From NCBI RefSeq assembly GCF_900167185.1, contig NZ_FUWM01000004.1, positions 146,664-210,663 of the forward strand: a stretch of 64,000 nt of DNA, written 5' to 3'. This stretch comes from Selenihalanaerobacter shriftii (lineage in GTDB: Bacteria > Bacillota > Halanaerobiia > Halobacteroidales > Acetohalobiaceae). The notes beneath the pieces are model-generated. The model saw nothing but the letters and a program-made list of their open reading frames with translations. It ran no database searches and had not been told where the DNA came from. A program made the position numbers and the translations under genes. Position 1 is the first letter of the stretch; each line of letters starts with the position of its first letter. Shown one piece after another: positions 56,422 to 64,000 of this stretch.

Positions 56422-57684
56422 CTACATTACCTCCTCAGGACTTACAATTTTACCTTTAAGTGCTGATGCTGCTGCTACTGCTGGATTAGAAAGATAAACT
56501 TCACTTTCTGGATGACCCATTCTTCCTACAAAGTTTCGATTAGTAGTAGCAATAGCTCTTTCACCTTTAGCTAATATCCCCATATGTCCTCCTAAGCAAG
56601 GACCACAAGTTGGAGTACTAACTGCCGCTCCAGCATCAATAAGGATTTCAATTAATCCTTCTTTCATAGCCTGCTTATAAATCTCTTGTGTTCCTGGGAA
56701 GATAATTAACCTTACATTATCTGCTTTTCTTTTACCCTCTAATACTTTAGCTGCTAACCTTAAATCTTCTATTCTACCATTAGTACATGAACCAATTACT
56801 GCTTGATCTATCTCAATATCCCCTACTTCACTGATTCCTCTTGTATTTTCAGGTAAATGTGGAAAAGCTACCTGTGGTTCTATTTTACTAACATCATACT
56901 CAATTACTTCATCATATTCGGCATCTTCATCACTCTTATATAATTTATAATCTCGTTGCGCCCTTTCTTCTACATAATCAATTGTAGTTTGATCTGGCTC
57001 AATTAAACCACATTTTCCTCCTGCTTCAATAGCCATATTCGACATAGTAAATCTATGATCCATAGATAAATTTTCAATTATTTCTCCAGTAAACTCCATA
57101 GCTTTATAAAGAGCGCCATCTACTCCGATATCTCCAATAGTATAAAGAATTAAATCTTTACCTCCAACCCACTCATTCAATTCACCTTCATACACGAACT
57201 TAATGGTTTCTGGCACCTTAAACCAAGCTTCACCAGTAGCCATACCAGCAGCCATATCCGTACTACCTACACCAGTAGCAAAAGCTCCCAATGCACCATA
57301 AGTACAAGTATGAGAGTCAGCTCCAATTACTACATCCCCTGGTAATACTAACCCTTTTTCAGGTAGAAGGCAATGCTCAATTCCCATCTCACCAATTTCA
57401 AAATAATTAACAATCTCTTTATCATGAGCAAATTCTCTAATAAATTTACACTGTTCAGCTGAATTAATATCTTTATTTGGAGCAAAATGATCTGGGACAA
57501 TTACTACACGTTCCTGATCAAAAACTCCATCTACTCCTATCTTATCAAACTCTTTAATGGCCACAGGAGTAGTTACATCATTACCTAATACAATATCTAA
57601 CTTAGCATTTATTAATTCACCTGGCTTAACCTTCTCTTTGCCAGCATGGTCAGCCAAAATCTTTTCTACGATTGTCATCCCCAT
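56422..57684 (-). CDS. leuC: 3-isopropylmalate dehydratase large subunit
   Basis: A 420-residue aconitase-type subunit with a 4Fe-4S cluster. Cluster cysteines lie in GSCTNGR and in [12 protein letters not shown]. The substrate region [18 protein letters not shown] is present. This is the short LeuC form (about 420 residues) that pairs with short LeuD. Start by TAATG overlap with leuA. SD AAGGGTG. Confidence 0.95.
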   Translation of the reverse strand: MGMTIVEKILADHAGKEKVKPGELINAKLDIVLGNDVTTPVAIKEFDKIGVDGVFDQERVVIVPDHFAPNKDINSAEQCKFIREFAHDKEIVNYFEIGEMGIEHCLLPEKGLVLPGDVVIGADSHTCTYGALGAFATGVGSTDMAAGMATGEAWFKVPETIKFVYEGELNEWVGGKDLILYTIGDIGVDGALYKAMEFTGEIIENLSMDHRFTMSNMAIEAGGKCGLIEPDQTTIDYVEERAQRDYKLYKSDEDAEYDEVIEYDVSKIEPQVAFPHLPENTRGISEVGDIEIDQAVIGSCTNGRIEDLRLAAKVLEGKRKADNVRLIIFPGTQEIYKQAMKEGLIEILIDAGAAVSTPTCGPCLGGHMGILAKGERAIATTNRNFVGRMGHPESEVYLSNPAVAAASALKGKIVSPEEVM

Positions 57685-59222
57685 TAAGCATCACCCTTAC
57701 TTTCTATTAATTCTTTATTTTCATATAGAATCTTATTGACTGCATTCATATACGCTTTAGCACTAGCTTCAATCACATCTATACTAACCCCTCGCCCAAT
57801 AAATAAATCATCTTTATATTTTAATTTAACTATTACTTCTCCTAATGCATCCTTACCACTGGTAATCGCATCTATTGCATAACTTTCTAAATTACAATCT
57901 AAACCTGTAATTCGGTCAATAGTTCTATAAATAACATCGATTGGTCCACCTTCACAATAAGCTGACTCAGTAATGACATCATCATTCAGCTTTACTCTTA
58001 CAGTAGCTGTTGGAAATACTTGATTCCCATTAGTAACCTGAATCGCTATTAATTCATAAGCCTGCGGAATAGTATGGATCTCATCTTCTACCAAAGCTTC
58101 TAAATCTCTATCCGTAATTTTTTTCTTTTTATCTGCTAATTCTTTAAATCGCTTAAACGTCCTATTTAGATTTTCTCCTTCTAACTTATAGCCTAATTCT
58201 GTTAACCTCTCCTTAAAAGCATGGCGACCTGAATGCTTACCTAAAACTATCTTATTCTCACTCAAACCGATTATTTGAGCGTCCATGATTTCATAAGTTG
58301 TTCTCTCTTTTATAACACCATCCTGATGGATACCTGCTTCATGTGCAAAAGCATTCTTTCCTACAATAGCTTTATTAGGCTGTACTGACATTCCAGTAAG
58401 AGAACTAACTAATTTACTAGTCTTATAAATCTCTTTTAAAGTAATATCTGATAATTCATCATAATAATCTTGTCTAGTATTTAACGCCATTACTACTTCT
58501 TCTAAAGCAGTATTCCCAGCTCTTTCACCTATACCATTAACAGCACATTCTACCTGCTCAGCTCCATTTTCTACAGCAGCTAATGAATTAGCTACTGCCA
58601 TACCTAAGTCATTATGGCAATGAACACTAATAGTTACCTCATTTATATTAGACACATTTTCTCTTATATACTTAATTAATTTTCCGAATTCCTGAGGAGT
58701 AGCATATCCTACAGTATCTGGTATATTTATTACTGTTGCTCCTGCTTCTATCACAGCTGTAAAGAGCTTACAAAGAAAATCTTTATCACTTCGAAATGCA
58801 TCTTCAGCAGAAAATTCTATATCCTTCACATACCCCTTAGCATATTCCACAGCTTCTACTGCTGATTCTAATACTTCCTCTGGAGTCTTTTTAAGTTTAT
58901 ACTCCATATGAATATCTGAAGTAGCTATAAATGTATGAATTCTCGGCTTATCAGAAAACTTCAATGCCTCCCAAGCTCGATCAATATCTCGTTTAGTAGC
59001 TCGAGCCAGCCCAGTAATAACTGGCCCTTCTACTTCCTTAGCTATAGCTCTCACCGCTGCAAAATCCCCATCTGAAGCTATAGGAAATCCTGCTTCTATT
59101 ACATCAACATTTAATTTAGCTAACTGATGAGCAATCTCTAATTTTTCTTCAATATTTAAGCTAACACCTGGAGATTGCTCTCCGTCTCTTAATGTCGTAT
59201 CAAATATCTTAACTTTACCCAT
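57684..59222 (-). CDS. leuA: 2-isopropylmalate synthase
   Basis: A 512-residue enzyme committing 2-oxoisovalerate and acetyl-CoA to leucine. Motifs: [17 protein letters not shown], the metal-binding [13 protein letters not shown], and a C-terminal leucine-feedback domain (about 390-505) with [14 protein letters not shown]. It differs from the neighbour CimA in these signatures. SD CGGAGGG precedes the ATG. Lies between ilvC and leuC. Confidence 0.96.
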   Translation of the reverse strand: MGKVKIFDTTLRDGEQSPGVSLNIEEKLEIAHQLAKLNVDVIEAGFPIASDGDFAAVRAIAKEVEGPVITGLARATKRDIDRAWEALKFSDKPRIHTFIATSDIHMEYKLKKTPEEVLESAVEAVEYAKGYVKDIEFSAEDAFRSDKDFLCKLFTAVIEAGATVINIPDTVGYATPQEFGKLIKYIRENVSNINEVTISVHCHNDLGMAVANSLAAVENGAEQVECAVNGIGERAGNTALEEVVMALNTRQDYYDELSDITLKEIYKTSKLVSSLTGMSVQPNKAIVGKNAFAHEAGIHQDGVIKERTTYEIMDAQIIGLSENKIVLGKHSGRHAFKERLTELGYKLEGENLNRTFKRFKELADKKKKITDRDLEALVEDEIHTIPQAYELIAIQVTNGNQVFPTATVRVKLNDDVITESAYCEGGPIDVIYRTIDRITGLDCNLESYAIDAITSGKDALGEVIVKLKYKDDLFIGRGVSIDVIEASAKAYMNAVNKILYENKELIESKGDA

Positions 59223-59255
59223 TAACGATCCCTCCGGAACCCTATTTATTTATCA

Positions 59256-60245
59256 TTACTCTTCAATCCATTCCATCATATCTCTTAATTTCTTACCAAC
59301 TTTTTCAATCTTATGATTAGCATCTATCTCTTTTCTCTTTAAATAAGCTGGACGGCCTACTTGATTTTCTAATAACCATCTCTTAGCAAACTCACCATTC
59401 TGAATATTATTTAATAAATCTTTCATAGCTGATCTAGATTCTTCATTAATAACCTTCTTTCCAGCAATTAAGTCACCATACTCTGCTGTATCCGAAATAG
59501 AATCTCTCATTGTTGCAATTCCACCTTCATACATTAAGTCAACGATTAATTTCAATTCATGTAAACATTCAAAATATGCTATCTCTGGTTGATACCCGGC
59601 TTCAACTAAGGTATCAAATCCAGCTCGAACTAATTCAGTTGCTCCTCCACAAAGTACTGCTTGTTCACCGAAGAGATCCGTTTCTGTTTCTTCTTTGAAT
59701 GTCGTTTCAATTACACCGGCACGAGTTCCACCAACACCTTTAGCATGTGCTAAAGCCAATTCTTTTGCATTTCCAGTTGCATCTTGATATACAGCAATTA
59801 AACAAGGTACCCCTGCTCCTTCAGCGTAGACTCTTCTAACTAAATGTCCTGGACCTTTAGGAGCAACCATATAAACATCTACATTTTCTGGTGGAACAAC
59901 TTGATCAAAATGAATATTAAATCCATGAGAGAAGACTAGTGTATTGCCTTCTTCTAAATGTGGTTCTACATCATTATAGTATACTTGTTTCTGTACTTCA
60001 TCTGGTAATAAAATTTGAATTACATCTGCTTCTTTTGCTACTTCTTCAGCTGATTTTGGATTAAATCCATCCTCTACAGCTTGCTCATAATTAGCAGTAC
60101 CTTCTAATTCTGAAACAACAACATCTAATCCAGCATCTCTCATATTCTGTGCCTGAGCATGACCTTGACTACCATACCCAATTACCGCAATCTTCTTTCC
60201 TTCTAAATAACTTAAGTCTGCATCTTTCTCATAATACATTTTCAT
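59256..60245 (-). CDS. ilvC: Ketol-acid reductoisomerase, possibly NADH-preferring
   Basis: A class I KARI of 329 residues in the branched-chain pathway. The Rossmann motif is [13 protein letters not shown]; metal ligands lie in [12 protein letters not shown] and [17 protein letters not shown]. The loop after beta-2 reads [15 protein letters not shown] (residues 42-55). In usual NADPH enzymes this loop carries Arg and Ser residues (for example LRxGSxSW). Here Glu, Leu, Thr and Asn replace them, predicting weaker NADPH binding and possible NADH use. ATG 60245 is chosen over 60254, which touches the SD GGGAG. Confidence 0.95.
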   Translation of the reverse strand: MKMYYEKDADLSYLEGKKIAVIGYGSQGHAQAQNMRDAGLDVVVSELEGTANYEQAVEDGFNPKSAEEVAKEADVIQILLPDEVQKQVYYNDVEPHLEEGNTLVFSHGFNIHFDQVVPPENVDVYMVAPKGPGHLVRRVYAEGAGVPCLIAVYQDATGNAKELALAHAKGVGGTRAGVIETTFKEETETDLFGEQAVLCGGATELVRAGFDTLVEAGYQPEIAYFECLHELKLIVDLMYEGGIATMRDSISDTAEYGDLIAGKKVINEESRSAMKDLLNNIQNGEFAKRWLLENQVGRPAYLKRKEIDANHKIEKVGKKLRDMMEWIEE

Positions 60246-60343
60246 TAAAATCATCTCCCTAAATTTATTTTATCGCATAAATTGGATTTTTATTATATAT
60301 AAGTCACCTTAAAAACGTAGATAATTATACTCCTCAATAGGTT

Positions 60344-60600
60344 CAATTGATAACTCCTACTTTTCTCATTTAGCCTAAAGTTCAAGGCTGACTGTGATAT
60401 TATGTTATCTCTTACTTTTATAGAAGTATTTGTGCTTATTGATATTATTACTCTCTATTGATAGCCTCTATTTCTCTCATCCAGTCTAAAACCCAGACTG
60501 GCTGTGAATTAAGATATCCTTTATCCCTGTAGAAATCTTTATGCTTATTGATAATTTTGATTTTCAATTGATATCTTCTACTTCTCTCCTCTAGCCATGG
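60344..60600 (-). repeat. Two tandem relic copies of the ilvN 3' end with hairpin elements
   Basis: The ilvN-ilvC gap is built from two units of 110-111 bp, each a diverged copy of the ilvN end plus a hairpin element. Homologous points fall at 60344, 60455 and 60565 (gene), and aligned stop codons at 60357, 60468 and 60578. Hairpins are at 60372-60389 and 60482-60500. Both relics carry a TGA where the gene has GGA. Confidence 0.85.
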
Positions 60601-61057
60601 CTATCTTACCGGTTCGTACTAATTCTAAAATACCAAAAGGTCTTAATAACTCTTCAATAGCATTTACCTTTTCCTCATTACCAGTAACTTCAACTACTAT
60701 TGAGTCAGAGGCTACATCTACTATCTTACCCCTAAAGATATCTACTACCTGCATTATTTCAGATCTAGTATTTGAACCTGCCTTTACTTTTATTAATGCT
60801 AAATCTCTATCTATAGATGGATCTTTAGTAATATCACTTACCTTATAAACATCTATTAATTTATTTAATTGTTTAGTTACCTGTTCTAAGACTTGGTTAG
60901 TACCTGCTACTACAATAGTAATTCTTGAAACTGTAGGGTCATCAGTGGTACCTACTGATAGACTATCTATATTAAATCCCCTTCTACTGAAAAGACTTGC
61001 AATCCTAGCTAAAACTCCTGACTTATTAGCAACTAATACTGAAACTGTATGTTTCAT
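60578..61057 (-). CDS. ilvN: Acetolactate synthase small (regulatory) subunit
   Basis: A 159-residue regulatory subunit. The N-terminal ACT domain starts HTVSVLVANKSGVLARIASLFSRRGFNIDSL, shown in part, and the C-terminal domain ends FGILELVRTGKIAMARG. It binds valine to give feedback inhibition of IlvB. It overlaps the ilvB stop by 1 bp (TAATG) and is preceded by SD GGAGGGG. Duplicated copies of its 3' end lie in the following gap. Confidence 0.95.
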   Translation of the reverse strand: MKHTVSVLVANKSGVLARIASLFSRRGFNIDSLSVGTTDDPTVSRITIVVAGTNQVLEQVTKQLNKLIDVYKVSDITKDPSIDRDLALIKVKAGSNTRSEIMQVVDIFRGKIVDVASDSIVVEVTGNEEKVNAIEELLRPFGILELVRTGKIAMARGEK

Positions 61058-62787
61058 TATTCATCCCCTCCTACTAACATATTATCGATTCTTCCTCCAG
61101 GAGGCACCATTGGAAATACATTGTTTTCTTTTTCAATTATAAAGTCTAAAACAACAGGTTTATCACTAGCTATAGCCTTTTCTAAAGCTGGTTTGATCTC
61201 TTCAACTTTAGCTACTCTAATTCCTAAAGCTCCAAACGACTCAGCTAACTTAACAAAATCAGGCACCATCTCCGGACAATCTTCTCCAGGCGATGAACAA
61301 TCATCAGGACAACTCTTTCTCTTCTTTAAACAAGTAGCTGAATAACGTTGTTCATAGAACATTTCCTGCCATTGTCTAACCATTCCTAAATAATTATTAT
61401 TTAGAATAGCTATATTGACTGGTAATTCATAATGTACAGCAGTAGCTAACTCTTGTAGATTCATTTGAAAACTACCATCACCAGCTATGCAGAAAGTAGT
61501 CTCCTCTGGATGACCTAACTGTACTCCTAAAACTGCTGGGAAACCATATCCCATTGTTCCTAAACCTCCAGATGACATAAAGCTCCTCGGTTTAGTGTAT
61601 TTATAATATTGTGCAGCCCACATTTGGTTCTGTCCTACTTCAGTAGTAATAAAAGCTTCTCCATTTGTCAATTCATCGATTTGATTAATTATCTTTTTAG
61701 GAGTCAAAATATCGTCATCTGAATCTTGTTCTATAATTGACTCTTCTTTCCATTTTTTTACTCTTCCTAACCAATCTTTATTTTCTTGTTCATCGACCTT
61801 TTTATTCAATTCATTTAATACTTGTTTAACATCACCTACTATCGGAATATCTACTAATACTCTTTTAGATATCTCAGCAGGATCAATATCGATATGAATA
61901 ATCTTTGCATCCTCAGCAAAAGTTTCTAATTTACCAGTGACTCGGTCATCAAATCTAGACCCAATAGCAATTAATAAGTCTGATTCAGAAACTGCATGAT
62001 TAGCCTGTTCAGTCCCATGCATCCCCAACATTCCTAAAGATAATTCATTGGTTTCAGGAAAAGCCCCTAGTCCCATTAAAGTTGTAGTTGTAGGAATCTG
62101 AGCTTTCTTAGCTAATTCCTGTAACTTTTCAGCAGCTCCACTGGCAATTGCTCCTCCTCCAGCATAGATTACTGGTTTTTCAGCTTCATTAATTAATTCT
62201 GCTGCTTCTTTAATTTGTAAATCATGTCCAGTATAATTTGGTTTATAACCTGTTAAGTTAACTTCTTTTGGATATTCAAACTCCATTTTTTCAATCTGAA
62301 TATCCTTTGGCAGATCAATTAAAACTGGACCTGGCCTTCCTGTAGTTGCAATATGAAAAGCTTCTTTAATAATTCGTGGTAACTCCTCTAAATCCTGTAC
62401 TAAATAATTATGTTTAGTAATTGGTAAGGTTATTCCCGTTATATCTGCCTCTTGAAAGGCATCAGTTCCTAACATATTAGTAGGAACCTGTCCGGTAAAA
62501 GCAACTATTGGTACTGAATCCATATAAGCAGTTGCCAATCCCGTTACTAAATTAGTTCCACCTGGACCAGAAGTAGCAATACAAACTCCAGGTTTCCCAG
62601 TACTTCGAGCATATCCATCAGCAGCATGAATTGCACCTTGCTCATGTCTAGTTAAAATGTGCTCAACATCTGCCTTATATAATTCATCATAGATAGGTAA
62701 GACAGCGCCACCTGGATAACCAAAAATCTTCTCTACTTTTTCTTCTAATAAAGACTTAACAAATATCTTTGCTCCTGTAAATTGCAT
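61057..62787 (-). CDS. ilvB: Acetolactate synthase large subunit with Cys-rich insertion
   Basis: A 576-residue ThDP/FAD enzyme starting branched-chain synthesis. Features: FGYPGGAVLPIYDEL with active-site Glu in HEQGAIHAADGYAR, and the ThDP-binding GDGSFQMNLQELAT. Near residues 486-504 (about 61270-61335) is an insertion CLKKRKSCPDDCSSPGEDC with four spaced cysteines, where common enzymes have a short loop before PDFVKLAE. It may be a metal or disulfide module. A GTG at 62799 abuts the SD AAAGGGG; the ATG at 62787 is chosen. First gene of the operon behind a T-box. Confidence 0.95.
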   Translation of the reverse strand: MQFTGAKIFVKSLLEEKVEKIFGYPGGAVLPIYDELYKADVEHILTRHEQGAIHAADGYARSTGKPGVCIATSGPGGTNLVTGLATAYMDSVPIVAFTGQVPTNMLGTDAFQEADITGITLPITKHNYLVQDLEELPRIIKEAFHIATTGRPGPVLIDLPKDIQIEKMEFEYPKEVNLTGYKPNYTGHDLQIKEAAELINEAEKPVIYAGGGAIASGAAEKLQELAKKAQIPTTTTLMGLGAFPETNELSLGMLGMHGTEQANHAVSESDLLIAIGSRFDDRVTGKLETFAEDAKIIHIDIDPAEISKRVLVDIPIVGDVKQVLNELNKKVDEQENKDWLGRVKKWKEESIIEQDSDDDILTPKKIINQIDELTNGEAFITTEVGQNQMWAAQYYKYTKPRSFMSSGGLGTMGYGFPAVLGVQLGHPEETTFCIAGDGSFQMNLQELATAVHYELPVNIAILNNNYLGMVRQWQEMFYEQRYSATCLKKRKSCPDDCSSPGEDCPEMVPDFVKLAESFGALGIRVAKVEEIKPALEKAIASDKPVVLDFIIEKENNVFPMVPPGGRIDNMLVGGDE

Positions 62788-62831
62788 TTTAAATTTCACC
62801 CCTTTTAAAGAATGTATTAATTATTTTTGAA

Positions 62832-62863
62832 ATTTATACTAGCTTATTTAAGCTAGTATAAAT
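62832..62863. promoter_or_regulatory. Long inverted repeat 45 bp upstream of ilvB
   Basis: A perfect 15-bp arm inverted repeat (ATTTATACTAGCTTA and its complement, 2-bp centre) lies directly after the second leader terminator. It could be an operator or an RNA hairpin; no regulator is known. Confidence 0.5.
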
Positions 62864-62865
62864 AT

Positions 62866-62897
62866 AAAAAACCCTGGACCTAAGTAGTCCAGAGCTT
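62866..62897 (-). terminator. Second leader terminator before ilvB
   Basis: CTCTGGAC-TACTTAG-GTCCAGGG stem with a run of six Ts on the minus strand, between the T-box terminator and ilvB. It would act as an additional attenuator for the ilv-leu operon. Confidence 0.75.
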
Positions 62898-63035
62898 TAA
62901 TTCTAAAGGGAAAAGTAACTATAAGTTACTTAAATAGTTAATTATATCTATAATTAACCTATTATTAACTAAATTTTGGTATAGTATCCCTTAATATGCT
63001 ACTTAGCTTCTGACTACTCGTATTTTTAGTATTTA

Positions 63036-63083
63036 TTAATACTCTACTCTTATCAAAATTTCTAATAACTGAATTCTACTCAT
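63036..63083 (-). CDS. Candidate branched-chain leader peptide
   Basis: A 15-codon frame MSRIQLLEILIRVEY, in which seven residues are Ile, Leu or Val, lies between the T-box terminator and the second leader terminator. Its composition suits a translation-sensing attenuator of an ilv operon. The ribosome site is weak, so the call is tentative. Confidence 0.35.
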   Translation of the reverse strand: MSRIQLLEILIRVEY

Positions 63084-63172
63084 CTACTTATTTACACTTC
63101 TTAACTACTTATCTGTTTCAAACTTACCTATACTAATTAATCTAATACTAAAGAATCTAACTCAACTAAAAA

Positions 63173-63515
63173 AACCTCTCATCCAGATTAACATTCTCAA
63201 TTAATCGGGACGAGAGGTTATACTCCTCACGTGGTACCACCCTAATACACTATTATTTTACAATAATAGCCTCAATAAGTACTTACCTACTCAAAAGAAT
63301 GAGTACGTTCCATACTCCAGCACATGATAACGGGTACTGTAATACCGGTATAACCTACTTGACATAAATTTCAGCTCTACAACTCCAAGGAGATATTCAA
63401 CAGTTTATTCTATCCTGGCTCTCACCAAATCCAGTTCGCTGTAAATAGAATTTAAACTATTTACTGATCCTCTTCATCGTCTTTAATTCTTCAGGGTATC
63501 TTTAATTTTATGTAT
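63173..63515 (-). promoter_or_regulatory. T-box leader of the ilv-leu operon
   Basis: The minus strand carries the T-box sequence AGGGTGGTACCACG, stem I parts (CGAACTGGATTTGGTGAGAG, then AGCCAG), and a terminator (AACCTCTCGTCCCG...GAGAGGTT, 63173-63219) followed by Ts. The specifier lies in GAATATCTCC and can be read as ATC (Ile) or CTC (Leu); I cannot decide. Uncharged tRNA should promote read-through into ilvB. Confidence 0.93.
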
Positions 63516-63520
63516 TATCT

Positions 63521-63549
63521 AGTATAAATCATATCTAATACATTGTCAA
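63521..63549 (-). promoter_or_regulatory. Vegetative promoter of the ilv-leu operon
   Basis: TTGACA and TATACT with a 17-bp spacer on the minus strand, just upstream of the T-box. The transcript has a leader of about 720 nt before ilvB. Confidence 0.88.
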
Positions 63550-63601
63550 GAATTTTTTAAAATTAATCATACCCTTTCAGTTATACAGTTTAAGGGCGAG
63601 A

Positions 63602-63665
63602 AAAATAATTGATTTAATCTCGGTTCTCAGCTCTCCCGATTCTCTGTAATTTAATCAACTATTTT
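63602..63665 (-). other. Imperfect 64-bp hairpin between the T-box promoter and the IS element
   Basis: Outer arms AAATAGTTGATT and AATCAATTATTT, inner arms TCGG/CCGA, then a T run on the minus strand. It could be the terminator of a gene disrupted or displaced by the adjacent insertion sequence, or a small RNA. Confidence 0.4.
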
Positions 63666-63739
63666 ATTCCCTATCATTACTTTTAAAATTATTTATTGCT
63701 TCATTGTAAAATTAACTTGAACTAATAAAAAATTAATAA

Positions 63740-64000
63740 AAAAATGCCCATAGTGGACCAAACTGTAATATAATTAAATCACCACAAAATAAAAACATTA
63801 CAGGAGGGTGCACACTATGGACTACTTAAATAATACACCAAAATCTCGAAAAAATAAACACCTAAATGCTTATGAGCGTGGTCAAATTGCATTATTACAT
63901 TCCGAAGGAATGTCTGCTTATGCTATTGCAAAACGCTTAGGTAGAGCTTCTAATACGATTAGAAACGAGTTAAAGCGTGGCACAGTTTCTCAAATTAAAG
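63740..64000 (+). mobile_element. Left end of an IS30-family insertion sequence (partial)
   Basis: The transposase gene at the window edge is preceded by about 75 bp containing ATGCCCATAGTGGACCAAACTG, shown here in part as CCCATAGTGGACCAAACTG, which is a likely left terminal inverted repeat of an IS30-type element. The right end lies outside the window, so boundaries and target duplication cannot be checked. Confidence 0.6.
63817..64000 (+). CDS. IS30-family transposase, N-terminal part only
   Basis: The first 61 codons of a transposase. The N-terminal HTH (LNAYERGQIALLHSEGMSAY then AIAKRLGRASNTIRNELKRG) is typical of IS30-family transposases, which use a DDE domain located further downstream beyond the edge. 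SD AGGAGGGTG precedes the ATG. It is the only clear mobile-element gene in the window and points away from the ilv operon. Confidence 0.88.
   Translation, partial: MDYLNNTPKSRKNKHLNAYERGQIALLHSEGMSAYAIAKRLGRASNTIRNELKRGTVSQIK

Noticed and set aside
60344..60600. CRISPR-like tandem repeat after ilvN
   Set aside because: Units are 110 bp and contain copies of the gene's 3' end; there are no short identical repeats with unique spacers and no cas genes.

Overview
The window is an AT-rich chromosomal segment of a low-GC, endospore-forming, anaerobic-type Firmicute. The spore germination genes, SAM-I, guanine and glmS RNA switches, T-box, CIRCE element and EndoA toxin/antitoxin pair all fit that group. 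A secreted LolA-like plus TPR protein hints at a diderm (outer-membrane) Firmicute, so Halanaerobiales (Halobacteroidaceae type) is my best guess. This placement is an inference from gene style, not a database result. Almost all genes lie on the minus strand. I saw no tRNA, rRNA or CRISPR array.

Layout by position. 1-5.9 kb: 5' part of a PcrA/UvrD helicase, a one-cysteine redoxin, a gerA-type germination operon without a gerAB permease gene (with a sigma-G-like promoter), and a COG2509 flavoprotein. 6-8.1 kb: PrsW-like membrane protease (apparent ATT start), a beta-grasp small protein, a PilZ/YcgR-like protein and a DUF2061 membrane protein. 8.4-16.4 kb: sulfur block with cysNC, cysD, a MoeB/ThiF-like adenylyltransferase, the metNIQ methionine importer under a SAM-I riboswitch, and cysK. 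16.5-25.3 kb: DUF389 membrane protein, a YerC-like TrpR-family regulator, the molybdenum cofactor operon (moeA, moeA-PBP fusion, moaA, moaC, MOSC, mog), a small winged-helix protein and a secreted protein with a long leader. 25.7-31.2 kb: purine permease, guaA with a guanine riboswitch, groESL with CIRCE. 31.4-33.2 kb: plus-strand ACT protein and UPF0210 pair. 33.3-37.9 kb: radical-SAM/PDZ protein, tsaD, rimI, tsaB, tsaE (t6A tRNA modification) and an ECF S-component. 37.9-48.3 kb: LolA-TPR protein, M20 amidohydrolase, EndoA/EndoAI plus a previously untracked orphan antitoxin-tail gene, IGHMBP2-type helicase, ElbB-like protein, CBS protein, NAD(P)HX repair enzyme and acpS. 48.5-51.9 kb: glmS with its ribozyme, and glmM. 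52-62.8 kb: FAH-family hydrolase and the branched-chain amino acid operon ilvB-ilvN-ilvC-leuA-leuC-leuD-leuB-cimA behind a T-box leader. 63.8 kb to the end: start of an IS30-family transposase.

The most unusual structure is a repeated architecture at four minus-strand loci (cysNC, cysD, cimA, ilvN). Downstream of the real stop codon lies a short hairpin element, followed by a second, diverged copy of the gene's own 3' end (less certain at cysNC). The relic stop codon is 110-113 bp from the real one in every case. Relic tails of cysD and cimA still read as sensible protein tails. A second untracked item is a complete small transcription unit (promoter, SD, 56 codons, terminator) encoding only the toxin-binding tail of an EndoAI-like antitoxin.
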